Of a stretch of DNA of 52,133 bases, positions 1 through 8,142 are shown piece after piece (position 1 is the first letter of the stretch; each line of letters begins with the position of its first letter). The stretch lies in NCBI GenBank assembly GCA_946482635.1, contig CAMLSG010000008.1, forward strand, positions 1 through 52,133, in the 5' to 3' direction. The translations under genes and the position numbers were made by a program. Source of the DNA: an uncultured Duganella sp. (GTDB taxonomy: Bacteria > Pseudomonadota > Gammaproteobacteria > Burkholderiales > Burkholderiaceae). Under the pieces are notes generated by a model. The model saw only the letters and a list, made by a program, of their open reading frames with translations, did not search any database and was not told the origin of the DNA.

Positions 1-77
1 ACTACATTCCGGTTGCAGACAGGTTGTATGACGAACACCTAGAGACTCTCAAGCAGGAGGGACCAGGCAATGGCTAA
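1..77 (+). CDS. HigB/RelE-like toxin, C-terminal end (partial)
   Basis: An open frame enters from the left edge and ends at the TAA at 75-77. It reads YIPVADRLYDEHLETLKQEG and then PGNG. The ADRLYDEHL pattern matches the C-terminus of HigB/Gp49-type RelE-superfamily toxins as I know them. It overlaps the start of the antitoxin gene by 8 bp, the usual toxin-first, translationally coupled order of higBA modules. The family catalytic residues lie outside the window, so toxin activity cannot be judged. Confidence 0.6.
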   Translation, partial: YIPVADRLYDEHLETLKQEGPGNG

Positions 78-360
78 GAAATTCAGCGAGCTTCGCGCTC
101 AGATGCCTGCAAGCTCCCAAGCAAGGGCCGATGCATTCATCATCGAAATGCAATTGCGGGAACTGCGAAAAACCCGCCAGGTCACGCAAGTCGAATTGGC
201 GAGGACGCTGGATATTGAGCAAGGATCCGTATCCAAAATCGAAAGCCGCGACGACATGTATGTGAGCACGCTCCGCGAGTACATCAAAGCTCTCGGGGGA
301 GAGCTTAAACTCGTGGCTTCCTTCCCTGATGTCGAAATTCAGGTAGTGCCCTCGAAATGA
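70..360 (+). CDS. higA: HigA-like XRE-family antitoxin
   Basis: A 96-residue protein with one helix-turn-helix of the Cro/C1 (XRE) type at about residues 30-85. QVTQVELARTLDIEQGSVSKIE gives the recognition helices, and the tail ALGGELKLVASFPD is typical of HigA-type antitoxins. AGGAGGG at 55-61 is a strong ribosome binding site about 8 nt before the ATG. The start lies inside the last codons of the toxin frame, so the pair is probably translated together. Known role of the family: it neutralises the HigB mRNA endonuclease and represses its own operon. The call rests on motif and gene order; it could be another XRE antitoxin of a RelE-type pair. Confidence 0.8.
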   Translation: MAKKFSELRAQMPASSQARADAFIIEMQLRELRKTRQVTQVELARTLDIEQGSVSKIESRDDMYVSTLREYIKALGGELKLVASFPDVEIQVVPSK

Positions 361-386
361 TAGGGTTGTCGCCCCATTAGGCTCAC

Positions 387-1061
387 CTAGTCCGGACGGT
401 AAGCGCGCATGAAGGTATCCACGGCGCGCGCTACCGTTGCAACAACCTGCGCATCGTCAAACTCGGGCAAGGCATTCATCAGGCCGCGCTCTTCCAGCTC
501 GCAATCGAGCAGTGCACGGAACTGGCTTGCTGCCACATGGGGATCGGCCATCCGCAACTTCCCTGCTTTCATCACAGCTTCAAAATAGCCGGCGACCAGC
601 TTCATGCCCTTGCCTGGGCCGTTCTCGTAGAACGTGCGCCCTACTTCGGGATTGTTGCCTGAGGCCGCGATCACCATGCGCCGCATGGCGAATTTCTGCG
701 GCGTGAAAAAGGTCCTGAGCACGCGCTCGCCGAAGCCTTTCAGCGAAACTTCGACATCCTGTTTGGGGTCCAGCAGGGCCAGCACTTCCATTGCGTCGGG
801 CGGCAAGCCCGGGCCGATCGCGGCGCACGGCCGCTCGCCAAAGAGGTCGGCCAGTTGTCCGCCATGTTCTTGCGCGGAACGCGAAACCAGTTCCCCGAAC
901 AAAGCTTCCTTGGAATCAAAGTAGCGGTACAGGGTCGCCTTCGAGCCGCCGACCCGCGCGGTGATCTCCGACATGGTCGCCTGCTCAAAACCCATTTCTT
1001 CAAACACGGCCTTGGCGGCCGCCAGGATGGCCTCTCTGCGGGCCTCGGTTTTTGTTTTCAC
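387..1061 (-). CDS. TetR/AcrR-family transcriptional repressor
   Basis: About 224 residues from a GTG at 1061, beginning VKTKTEARREAILAAA. The N-terminal TetR helix-turn-helix is clear at residues 5-50 (FEEMGFEQATMSEITARVGGSKATLYRYFDSKEALF, quoted in parts: MSEITARVGGSKATLYRYF). The rest is a helical ligand-binding domain with a C-terminal part like that of efflux regulators. The frame stays open to a TTG at 1121, but that start would cover the operator and promoter region, so the GTG is preferred; neither start has a strong Shine-Dalgarno sequence. The gene is divergent from the RND pump operon. A perfect inverted repeat between the two genes is a likely operator, so it probably represses the pumps and perhaps itself. 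The inducer is unknown. Confidence 0.9.
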   Translation of the reverse strand: MKTKTEARREAILAAAKAVFEEMGFEQATMSEITARVGGSKATLYRYFDSKEALFGELVSRSAQEHGGQLADLFGERPCAAIGPGLPPDAMEVLALLDPKQDVEVSLKGFGERVLRTFFTPQKFAMRRMVIAASGNNPEVGRTFYENGPGKGMKLVAGYFEAVMKAGKLRMADPHVAASQFRALLDCELEERGLMNALPEFDDAQVVATVARAVDTFMRAYRPD

Positions 1062-1099
1062 GTTAAAGAATCTTTTCGAAACCAATGAGTACAGTTTTG

Positions 1100-1122
1100 C
1101 TTGACAGCGCAAAAATGTCAAG
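1100..1122. promoter_or_regulatory. Inverted-repeat operator candidate for the TetR repressor
   Basis: CTTGACA (1100-1106) and TGTCAAG (1116-1122) form a perfect 7-bp inverted repeat with a 9-bp spacer. It lies between tetR and the efflux operon and overlaps the -35 element of the efflux promoter. This is the expected position for a TetR-type repressor. Binding by this TetR is inference. Confidence 0.6.
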
Positions 1123-1130
1123 TCTAATAT
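1101..1130 (+). promoter_or_regulatory. Sigma70-type promoter of the first efflux operon
   Basis: TTGACA at 1101-1106 and TAATAT at 1125-1130 are separated by 18 bp. Both hexamers are close to consensus. The predicted transcript start is near 1137, about 24 nt before the outer-membrane factor ATG. The -35 hexamer lies inside the inverted repeat, so a bound repressor would block RNA polymerase. Confidence 0.65.
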
Positions 1131-1160
1131 GTACTGTACCGTTTAGTTTCGTTTTGAAAA

Positions 1161-2594
1161 ATGCGCACAAACAACCTTTCTTTCCAGCCCATAAGGGCTA
1201 CCGCGCTGTACCTTGCTGCCGCACTCGGCCTGGCAGGTTGCAGCCTACAGTCCGCTTATGTCACGCCGGCCCAGCCAGAGCCGCACGCCTGGTCCTCGCC
1301 TTCCGGCCAGTCCGGCCAAACAATGGACAGCGAGTGGTGGCACGCCTTGCACGATCCAGCCGTCGACGCCCTGGCAGATGCAGCGTTTGCCGACAGCCCT
1401 ACCCTGGCCCAGGCCATGGCGCGTCTCGATGAGGCAAGGGCGACGCTCGGCGCCAATAACGCCGCCAAAGGACCGACGGTGTCTGCCAGCGCGGGCGTGA
1501 CGCGGGCGCAAAGCGCTTCCGCCGGCGCACCCGGCACAACGTCGTTAAGCACATCGGCCAGCAACGGACCTTCGCTTAACTGGGAGGTGGACCTGTTCGG
1601 GCGCATTCGCAATTCGGTGCAAGCGGCGCAAAGCCGTCTCGATGCCCGCACAGCCGATGCCGTGGAAACGCGCCTCACGCTGGCGAGCGATGTCGTCAAC
1701 GGCGTGTTGTCGCTGCGCGCCTGTGAAAGCGCACGCAATGTCCTGGTGGAGGACATCGCATCACGTGAAAAAACCCTGGAAATAACCCGCCGCAAGCTCG
1801 CCACCGGCTTCGCCGCACCTGTCAACGAAGCACGCGCAGTTTCCGGCATCGCGACGGCGCAGACAAACCTGGCTTCGCAGCAGGAGCAGTGCACGCGCCA
1901 GGTGAATGCCCTGGTAGCCCTGAGCGGCAAGGATGCAGGCACGGTACGCCAACTGATTGGTGCGAGTAACACGACGATGGCCTTCATGCCCGAGGCGCCT
2001 GCTGCTGCGCCAGCGCTGCCAGCCGCGGTGCTGGCTGGCCATCCCAACATCATCTCCGCCAACCGGGAAGCCGCAGCTGCGTGGGCGGAAATCGCGGTTG
2101 CGCGTGCCAACCGCTTGCCGCGCCTGGATCTCGCCGCAGTCCTGACCGGCCAATGGATTCGCGCCGCCGGATCGACGCTGGACTTCACCACCTGGTCCGT
2201 CGGCCCAAGCCTGAGCGGTACCTTGTTCGACGGCGGCGCCGGGAAGGCAAACGTCAGCGCTGCCGAAGCACGCTACCGCCGTGCCGCAGCCAGCCTGCAA
2301 GGCACCGTGCGCTCCACCGTGCAGGAGGTCGAAAACGCACTGGCGGCGCAAGCCTCCGCACAAGCGCGCATGGAATCGACGCGCGCTGCGACTTCCGCCG
2401 CGCGCACCACGCTCGATGCGACGGAAGCCCAGTGGAAGGCAGGCGCCGTCAGCCTGTTCGAACTCGAAGACAGCCGCCGCCAGTTTGCGTCGGCCCAGGA
2501 TGCAGAAATTTCGGCACGCCGCGACCAGGCCCAATCCTGGGTCGCGCTGGTCAAAGCCACCGGCGGCGCCACCACATCGAATACGGAGCAATAA
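1161..2594 (+). CDS. NodT-family RND efflux outer-membrane lipoprotein (pump 1)
   Basis: A 477-residue TolC/OprM-type channel. The N-terminus carries a lipoprotein signal with lipobox LAGC (cysteine near residue 27). Two outer-membrane-factor repeats follow, with typical patterns such as WEVDLFGRIRNSVQAAQSRL and GPSLSGTLFDGGAGKANVSA. The length matches the NodT family (about 450-500). It is the first gene of an OMP-MFP-RND operon, and the adaptor gene starts 4 nt after its stop codon. The role is to form the outer-membrane exit duct of the pump. There is no convincing ribosome binding site before the ATG, so translation may start on a short leader. Confidence 0.93.
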   Translation: MRTNNLSFQPIRATALYLAAALGLAGCSLQSAYVTPAQPEPHAWSSPSGQSGQTMDSEWWHALHDPAVDALADAAFADSPTLAQAMARLDEARATLGANNAAKGPTVSASAGVTRAQSASAGAPGTTSLSTSASNGPSLNWEVDLFGRIRNSVQAAQSRLDARTADAVETRLTLASDVVNGVLSLRACESARNVLVEDIASREKTLEITRRKLATGFAAPVNEARAVSGIATAQTNLASQQEQCTRQVNALVALSGKDAGTVRQLIGASNTTMAFMPEAPAAAPALPAAVLAGHPNIISANREAAAAWAEIAVARANRLPRLDLAAVLTGQWIRAAGSTLDFTTWSVGPSLSGTLFDGGAGKANVSAAEARYRRAAASLQGTVRSTVQEVENALAAQASAQARMESTRAATSAARTTLDATEAQWKAGAVSLFELEDSRRQFASAQDAEISARRDQAQSWVALVKATGGATTSNTEQ

Positions 2595-2598
2595 AATC

Positions 2599-3681
2599 AT
2601 GAACAAGTTTTTCACTTCCGCCTCGGCCGTTCTGGGCCGTAAAACCCTGATCGCAGCGAGCGTCCTGGCAATCGTCGCCGGTGGCGGCCTGGTCATCGCT
2701 ACCACCTCAGAGGCAACGCCAGCGCCGGGCAAGCCCGCCCCCGCGTTGACGATTACCGTGACGACTGCTGCGCGCGCCGAATGGCCCGCCACACTGGAAG
2801 CCAGCGGCGCCATCACGCCATGGCAGGAAGCCGTCGTCGGCACCCAGGTCTCCGGCCTGCGCCTGGCCGAGATCCGGGCCAACGTTGGCGATCATGTGAA
2901 ACGTGGCCAAGTGCTGGCGGTGTTCGATGCCGATTTGCTGCGCGCCGACGAAGCGCGCCTGAAGGCGAGCTGGCAACAAGCCGAGGCCAATCGCCAGCGA
3001 GCCCTCCAGCTCAAGGGTTCCGGCGGCATCAGCGACCAGGAAGTGCTGCAGTACGTGACGCAAGCCGATGTAGCCAAGGCCCAACTGCAGACGACGGAAC
3101 TGCAATTGCGTTATGCGCAAATTACCGCGCCCGACGATGGCGCCATCAGCGCACGCAGTGCGACGGTGGGAACGGTTTACAACGCCGGCCAGGAGCTGTT
3201 CCGCATGATCCGCCAGGATAGGCTGGAGTGGCGCGGCGAACTGACCGCCCCGCAGCTGGGACAATTGAAAATGGGCCAGCACATCACGCTGGAACTGCCG
3301 GACGGCGGCACGGCCAAGGCCAAGGTGCGCCAGCTGGCGCCAAGCCTCGACGGACAGACTCGCCTCGGCATCGTCTATGCGGATATCGAACCTGGCAGCG
3401 CCGCCCGTGCCGGCATGTATGCCAACGGCAGCGTGGTATTAGCGCAAAGCCCGGCCATTGCCGTTCCCGCAGCCAGCGTGGTCATTCGCGATGGCCGCAG
3501 CTATGTCATGAAAATGGCGGCTTCCGACAGGGTGGCCATGCAGGCGGTGACGACTGGCCGCCGCCATGGCGAGTCGATGGAGATCGTTTCCGGCCTTAAC
3601 GCGGGCAACCAGGTTGTCGTGCAGGGCGCAGGTTTCCTCAACGATGGCGACATCGTCCGTGTGGCCGCAACGAAGGAGTAA
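2599..3681 (+). CDS. RND efflux periplasmic adaptor, MFP/HlyD family (pump 1)
   Basis: A 360-residue membrane-fusion protein. It has an N-terminal membrane anchor or signal (residues 12-35), then a barrel-sandwich half with GTQVSGLRLAEIRANVGDHV, an alpha-hairpin (RADEARLKASWQQAEANRQR) and the second lipoyl half (LRYAQITAPDDGAISARSAT). Beta-barrel and membrane-proximal domains follow. The ATG at 2599 was chosen because it lies just past the channel gene stop and gives a proper signal segment; the open frame continues upstream only as overlap with that gene. The adaptor bridges the inner-membrane transporter and outer-membrane channel. The RND gene starts 3 nt after the stop. Confidence 0.93.
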   Translation: MNKFFTSASAVLGRKTLIAASVLAIVAGGGLVIATTSEATPAPGKPAPALTITVTTAARAEWPATLEASGAITPWQEAVVGTQVSGLRLAEIRANVGDHVKRGQVLAVFDADLLRADEARLKASWQQAEANRQRALQLKGSGGISDQEVLQYVTQADVAKAQLQTTELQLRYAQITAPDDGAISARSATVGTVYNAGQELFRMIRQDRLEWRGELTAPQLGQLKMGQHITLELPDGGTAKAKVRQLAPSLDGQTRLGIVYADIEPGSAARAGMYANGSVVLAQSPAIAVPAASVVIRDGRSYVMKMAASDRVAMQAVTTGRRHGESMEIVSGLNAGNQVVVQGAGFLNDGDIVRVAATKE

Positions 3682-3684
3682 GCC

Positions 3685-6600
3685 ATGAATTTTGCCACCT
3701 GGTCGATCCGCAATCCGGTTCCGGCCATCCTGCTCTTTATCCTGCTTTCGATCGCGGGGTTTTTCGGCTTCCGCCAGCTGCCTGTGGCGAACCTGCCGGA
3801 CCTGGACCTGCCTTCGATTACCATTTCCCTGACCCAGCCCGGCGCCGCGCCTGCGCAGCTGGAGACGGAGGTCGCGCGCAAGGTTGAAAATTCCCTCGCG
3901 ACCCTGTCCGGCATCAAGCACATTCGCACTTCGATCACCGATGGTCAAGTCAACATCACGGTTGAATTCATCCTGGAGAAAAAGCTTTCAGACGCGCTGA
4001 TCGAAGCAAAGGATGCAGTGGACCGCGTGCGATCGGACCTGCCGACCGATTTGCAGCAGCCGTCCATCAGCGCCGTGCGCGTGGGAGGAGAGGCTACGCT
4101 GCTGTATGCGGTTTCCTCTTCCCGCCTGGATGAAGAGGCCTTGTCCTGGTTCGTCGACGACACAGTCAGCAAAACCATCCTCGGCCTGCAAGGCATCGGC
4201 AAGTTCGAGCGCGTAGGGGGCGTGCAGCGCCAGGTGCGGGTGGAAGTGGACCCGGTGCGCCTGGCGGCCCAGGGCGTCACGGCGGGCGACGTGTCGCGCG
4301 CCCTGAAGACGGTGGAACAGGAATCGTCCGGCGGGCGCAGCCAGCTCTCCGGTGCCGAACAGGCGGTGCGCACCATCGCCACGGTGCGCCAGGCGCGCGA
4401 GCTGGACAAGCTGCCCATCGTGCTCAATGACGGCCGCCGCATCACCCTCGACCAGGTAGCCACGGTCAGCGACACTATCGCCGAACGCAGCCAGATCGCC
4501 CTACTGGATGGCAAGCGTGCAGTCGGCTTCAAGATCTACCGCGCCAAAGGTTTCGATGAAACCCGTATCGGCACTGCGGTAGCCGGCACGCTGCGCAAGC
4601 TCCAGGCCATCGATCCGTCGTTAAGCTTCACCCTGATATCCGGTACCGTGGACTATACCCGCGAGCAATTCGACGGCTCCATGCACATGCTGTACGAGGG
4701 CGCGATCCTGGCGGTACTGGTGGTGTGGTGGTTCCTGCGCGACTGGCGCGCGACACTGATTTCCGCCTCCGCCCTGCCGCTGTCCATCCTGCCTACCTTC
4801 GCTGCCATGCACTGGCTGGGCTACTCGCTGAATACCCTGACGCTGCTCGCGCTGGCGGTCATTGTCGGCATCCTGGTCGACGACGCCATCGTCGAGGTGG
4901 AGAACATCGAGCGCCACGCGCGCATGGGCAAGCCGATCAAGCAGGCGGCCGGCGACGCCGTGACCGAAATTGCGCTGGCGGTGATTGCGACGACCATGAC
5001 CCTGGTCGTGGTCTTCATGCCGACGGCCATGATGAGCGGGATTCCCGGCCAGTTCTTCAAGCAGTTCGGCTGGACTGCCGTGGTGGCCGTGCTCTCGTCC
5101 CTCCTGGTGGCGCGCGTGCTGACGCCGATGATGGCGGCTTACCTGCTCAAGACCCATCCGAAGGCGGAGGAAAGCGACGGCGTACTGATGACCCGCTACC
5201 TGGGCTGGGTGCGCTGGTGCCTGCAGCATCGCCGCGCTACCCTGGGTACGGCGGTACTGGTCTTCGTGGCATCGGTATCGCTGATCCCGCTGCTGAAGAC
5301 CGGGCTGATGCCGGCTTCCGACAAGGGCTATACCAGCATCAAAGTCGAACTTCCTCCTGGCAGCAGCCTGGCCAGCACGCGCGACACGGCGGAAGCAGCG
5401 CGCCATGCCATCGAAAAAATCAAGGGCATCGATCACGTAATGACCATGGTGGGCGCAGCCCAGGCGGCCGGCAATGGCTCGTCCCAGGCCGGCGAAGTCC
5501 GTACGGCTACCATGACCCTGGTGCTTGCCGCGCGCGGCACGCGGCCGGACCAGACCAGCATCGAAAATGAAGTACGTCGCGCATTGCTGCCGGTTCCAGG
5601 CGCCCGCTTCTCGCTGGGCGTCGGCGGCCCTGGCGAAAAGATGTCCCTGATCCTCGCCAGCGACGATACCGCCGCTCTCAAGGCCACGGCGCAGTCGCTG
5701 GAACGCGAACTGCGCGCTGTCGCCGGCCTGGCAAACATCACGTCCACGGCGAGCCTGGAACGTCCCGAAATCGTAGTCCGACCCGATGCCCAACGTGCAG
5801 CGGAACAAGGCGTCGCAACTTCCGCCATCGGCGAAACCGTGCGCATCGCCACCAACGGCGACTTCGATGCCCAGATGGCGAAACTCAACCTGGACAACCG
5901 CCAGGTCGCCATCCAGGTCCGCATTCCGGACGCCGACCGACAGCAACTCGATACCATCGCCAACCTGCGCATCCACGGCCGCAATGGCCTGGTTCCGTTG
6001 GCAAGCGTTGCCACGCTGTCGATGGAAAGCGGCCCCTCGCAGATCGACCGCTACGACAGGCGCCGCTATGTAACGGTAACGGCGGACCTCGGCGGCATGC
6101 CTTTGGGCGAAGCCCTGGCCGCGGCAAAAGCACTGCCTGCAGCGCAAGCCATGCCGTCCAGCGTGAAGCTGATTGAAACGGGCGATGCGGAGATCATGGC
6201 GGAACTGATGGGCGGCTTCGGCATGGCGATTGTCATTGGCCTGTTGTGCGTCTTCTGCGTGCTGGTGCTTCTGTTCCACGACTTCTTCCAGCCACTGACG
6301 ATCCTGTCGGCGGTGCCTCTGTCGCTGGGCGGCGCTTTCGTCGCTCTCCTTGCCAGCAAGGGCATGCTGAGCATTCCATCCATGATTGGGCTGGTCATGT
6401 TGATGGGCATCGTCACCAAGAATTCCATCCTGCTGGTGGAGTATGCGGTGGTGGGCATCAAGGAACGCGGACTGTCGGTACGCGATGCCTTGATCGACGC
6501 CTGCCATAAACGCGCGCGGCCGATTGTCATGACCACCGTCGCCATGATCGCGGGCATGCTGCCTATCGCCCTGGGCCTGGGCGCCGACGCCAGCTTCCGC

Positions 6601-6786
6601 CAGCCGATGGCGATCGCCGTCATCGGTGGCCTGGTGACTTCCACGGCCCTCAGCCTGCTCGTGGTGCCGGTTGCCTTTACCTATATCGATGGCCTGGAGC
6701 GTCGCTTGCGCGGCCTGTTCCGCCGCAAGGAACCGAATATCCACCTGGTCCACGAGGAGGCGGGGAAGGAAGCGGTAAGGGGCTGA
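3685..6786 (+). CDS. RND efflux inner-membrane transporter, AcrB/HAE1-type (pump 1)
   Basis: A 1033-residue proton-driven exporter of the RND superfamily. TM1 is in the first 30 residues (PVPAILLFILLSIAGFFGF), followed by the large porter loop. The TM4 proton-relay motif is ILVDDAIVEVENIERH, with the paired Asp present. A second porter loop and a TM10 segment with MGIVTKNSILLVEYA, retaining the relay Lys, follow. Length and twelve-helix layout match AcrB-like pumps. GGAG in AACGAAGGAGTAAGCC precedes the ATG. It works with the adaptor and channel encoded just upstream. The substrate is not evident; drugs, dyes or bile-like amphiphiles are the family norm. Confidence 0.95.
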   Translation: MNFATWSIRNPVPAILLFILLSIAGFFGFRQLPVANLPDLDLPSITISLTQPGAAPAQLETEVARKVENSLATLSGIKHIRTSITDGQVNITVEFILEKKLSDALIEAKDAVDRVRSDLPTDLQQPSISAVRVGGEATLLYAVSSSRLDEEALSWFVDDTVSKTILGLQGIGKFERVGGVQRQVRVEVDPVRLAAQGVTAGDVSRALKTVEQESSGGRSQLSGAEQAVRTIATVRQARELDKLPIVLNDGRRITLDQVATVSDTIAERSQIALLDGKRAVGFKIYRAKGFDETRIGTAVAGTLRKLQAIDPSLSFTLISGTVDYTREQFDGSMHMLYEGAILAVLVVWWFLRDWRATLISASALPLSILPTFAAMHWLGYSLNTLTLLALAVIVGILVDDAIVEVENIERHARMGKPIKQAAGDAVTEIALAVIATTMTLVVVFMPTAMMSGIPGQFFKQFGWTAVVAVLSSLLVARVLTPMMAAYLLKTHPKAEESDGVLMTRYLGWVRWCLQHRRATLGTAVLVFVASVSLIPLLKTGLMPASDKGYTSIKVELPPGSSLASTRDTAEAARHAIEKIKGIDHVMTMVGAAQAAGNGSSQAGEVRTATMTLVLAARGTRPDQTSIENEVRRALLPVPGARFSLGVGGPGEKMSLILASDDTAALKATAQSLERELRAVAGLANITSTASLERPEIVVRPDAQRAAEQGVATSAIGETVRIATNGDFDAQMAKLNLDNRQVAIQVRIPDADRQQLDTIANLRIHGRNGLVPLASVATLSMESGPSQIDRYDRRRYVTVTADLGGMPLGEALAAAKALPAAQAMPSSVKLIETGDAEIMAELMGGFGMAIVIGLLCVFCVLVLLFHDFFQPLTILSAVPLSLGGAFVALLASKGMLSIPSMIGLVMLMGIVTKNSILLVEYAVVGIKERGLSVRDALIDACHKRARPIVMTTVAMIAGMLPIALGLGADASFRQPMAIAVIGGLVTSTALSLLVVPVAFTYIDGLERRLRGLFRRKEPNIHLVHEEAGKEAVRG

Positions 6787-6884
6787 TACATTCTGCGGGC
6801 AGGGCGCATCCGGGTTCGCGGGAAGCGATTGGAAGCGTTTCCTGCCTACGCCGCTATTTTTGTGCTATTTTCCTATTAATTCGC

Positions 6885-6897
6885 CGTAAGTATTACG
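6885..6897. promoter_or_regulatory. Small palindrome upstream of pump 2
   Basis: CGTAA-GTA-TTACG is a 5-3-5 inverted repeat in the 162-bp gap between the two pumps. The gap has an AT-rich stretch (6857-6895) but no confident -35/-10 pair, and no clear terminator follows pump 1. Read-through from pump 1 is therefore possible. The palindrome is a weak operator candidate. Confidence 0.25.
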
Positions 6898-6948
6898 CTG
6901 TAAGAATCGGTTTCCCCGCTGTGCAACGCAGTTTGGAAGGTTCGAGCT

Positions 6949-8133
6949 ATGAATACGCTGGCAGCACGTCTTGTTCCCTTTGCCGTCCTGGCGCTTCTCG
7001 CCGCTTGCGGCGCCAAGGAAGATCCCTCCAAACAAGCCGGAGGGCCGCCCGCCGTCTCGGTGGCGCCGGTCGTCAAGCGGCAAGTCCAGGAGTTCGATGA
7101 ATTTACGGGCCGCCTGGAAGCGCCGCACACTGTCGATGTACGCTCGCGGGTAACCGGCAACCTGGTCAAGGTCCATTTCAAGGAAGGCCAGGTTGTAAAA
7201 AAAGGCGAGCCGCTTTTCACGATTGATCCCCGACCCTATGCGGCCGAAGTGGCCCGCGCCGAGGCCCAGCTGCAGTCAGCCCGGACCCAGTCCGAACTGA
7301 ATAAGTCCGAGTTCGCACGCGCGGAAAAGCTGGTCGCCGTACGCGGCGTCAGCCAGCAGGAACTTGACCAGCTTCGGGCAGCTGTCGCCAACTCCCAGTC
7401 ATCGATCCGCGCCGGCGAGGCGGCCCTCACCCAGGCGCGGCTCAACCTGGAATTCACCAACATCACGTCGCCGGTGGACGGCCGTACTTCGCGCGCCAAT
7501 GTCACCGAGGGCAACCTGGTGAACGCCGGCGATCCGGTGCTGACCACCGTCGTCTCGACCGACAAGGTCTACGCCTACTTCGACGCCAGCGAGGCGCTCT
7601 ATCTCAAATACATGCGCGCCGCCCGGGACGGAACGCGCGCTTCGTCGCGCGACACCCCGAACGTCATCTATCTTGGCCTGGCCAACGAAGAAGGCTTCCC
7701 CCACGAAGGCAAGATGGACTTCGTGGACAACCGCCTGAATCCCGCTACCGCTTCGCTGCGCGGGCGAGCGGTGTTCGAAAACAAGGACGGCCTGTTCACG
7801 CCTGGCCTGTTCGCGCGCCTGAAGCTGGTCGGCAGCGGCAAGTACATGGCCACCGTCGTAGCCGACCGCGCCCTGACCACTGACCAGACGCGCAAGGTCG
7901 TGCTGGTAGTCGGCAAGAACAATATCGTCGAACAGCGCGAGGTCAAGCCGGGCGCCCTGATCGACGGCATGCGCGTGGTTGAAGGCGTGAAGGAAGGCGA
8001 GCTTGTCATCGTGGACGGTTTGCTGCGCGCCTTCCCCGGCGCGCCGGTTACGCCGCAAGTGCTGAAAGTGAACGAGCAAGGCATGCCCATCCCTGCCCCG
8101 CCGCCCGGAGCCCCTGCGCCGGCCAAGGGTTGA
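6949..8133 (+). CDS. RND efflux periplasmic adaptor lipoprotein, MexE/AcrA-like (pump 2)
   Basis: A 394-residue membrane-fusion protein with a lipoprotein signal ending LLAACG (cysteine near residue 21). The lipoyl half-motif VTGNLVKVHFKEGQVVKKGE and the long alpha-hairpin (AEAQLQSARTQSELNKSEFA) are clear, and the second half-motif is EFTNITSPVDGRTSRANVTE. A Pro/Ala-rich tail (PIPAPPPGAPAPAKG) ends the protein. GGAAGG lies about 8 nt before the ATG. It begins the MFP-RND-OMP order seen in mexEF-oprN-type operons, and the RND gene follows after 9 nt. The function is coupling of the inner-membrane pump to the channel. Confidence 0.94.
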   Translation: MNTLAARLVPFAVLALLAACGAKEDPSKQAGGPPAVSVAPVVKRQVQEFDEFTGRLEAPHTVDVRSRVTGNLVKVHFKEGQVVKKGEPLFTIDPRPYAAEVARAEAQLQSARTQSELNKSEFARAEKLVAVRGVSQQELDQLRAAVANSQSSIRAGEAALTQARLNLEFTNITSPVDGRTSRANVTEGNLVNAGDPVLTTVVSTDKVYAYFDASEALYLKYMRAARDGTRASSRDTPNVIYLGLANEEGFPHEGKMDFVDNRLNPATASLRGRAVFENKDGLFTPGLFARLKLVGSGKYMATVVADRALTTDQTRKVVLVVGKNNIVEQREVKPGALIDGMRVVEGVKEGELVIVDGLLRAFPGAPVTPQVLKVNEQGMPIPAPPPGAPAPAKG

Positions 8134-8142
8134 GGAGGAGCC

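Noticed and set aside
1062..1121. N-terminal extension of the TetR protein to the TTG at 1121
   Set aside because: It would run through the promoter/operator region and adds residues not typical before a TetR helix-turn-helix.
4621..6753. Long minus-strand open frame (about 710 codons) opposite the first RND transporter
   Set aside because: His/Asp/Gln-rich low-complexity product with no known motif; it is the antisense shadow of a GC-rich gene with intact RND motifs on the plus strand.
6820..6845. GGAAGCGATT/GGAAGCGTTT repeats after the first pump as a terminator or operator
   Set aside because: Imperfect, no U-run follows, and no matching copies were noticed elsewhere in the window.
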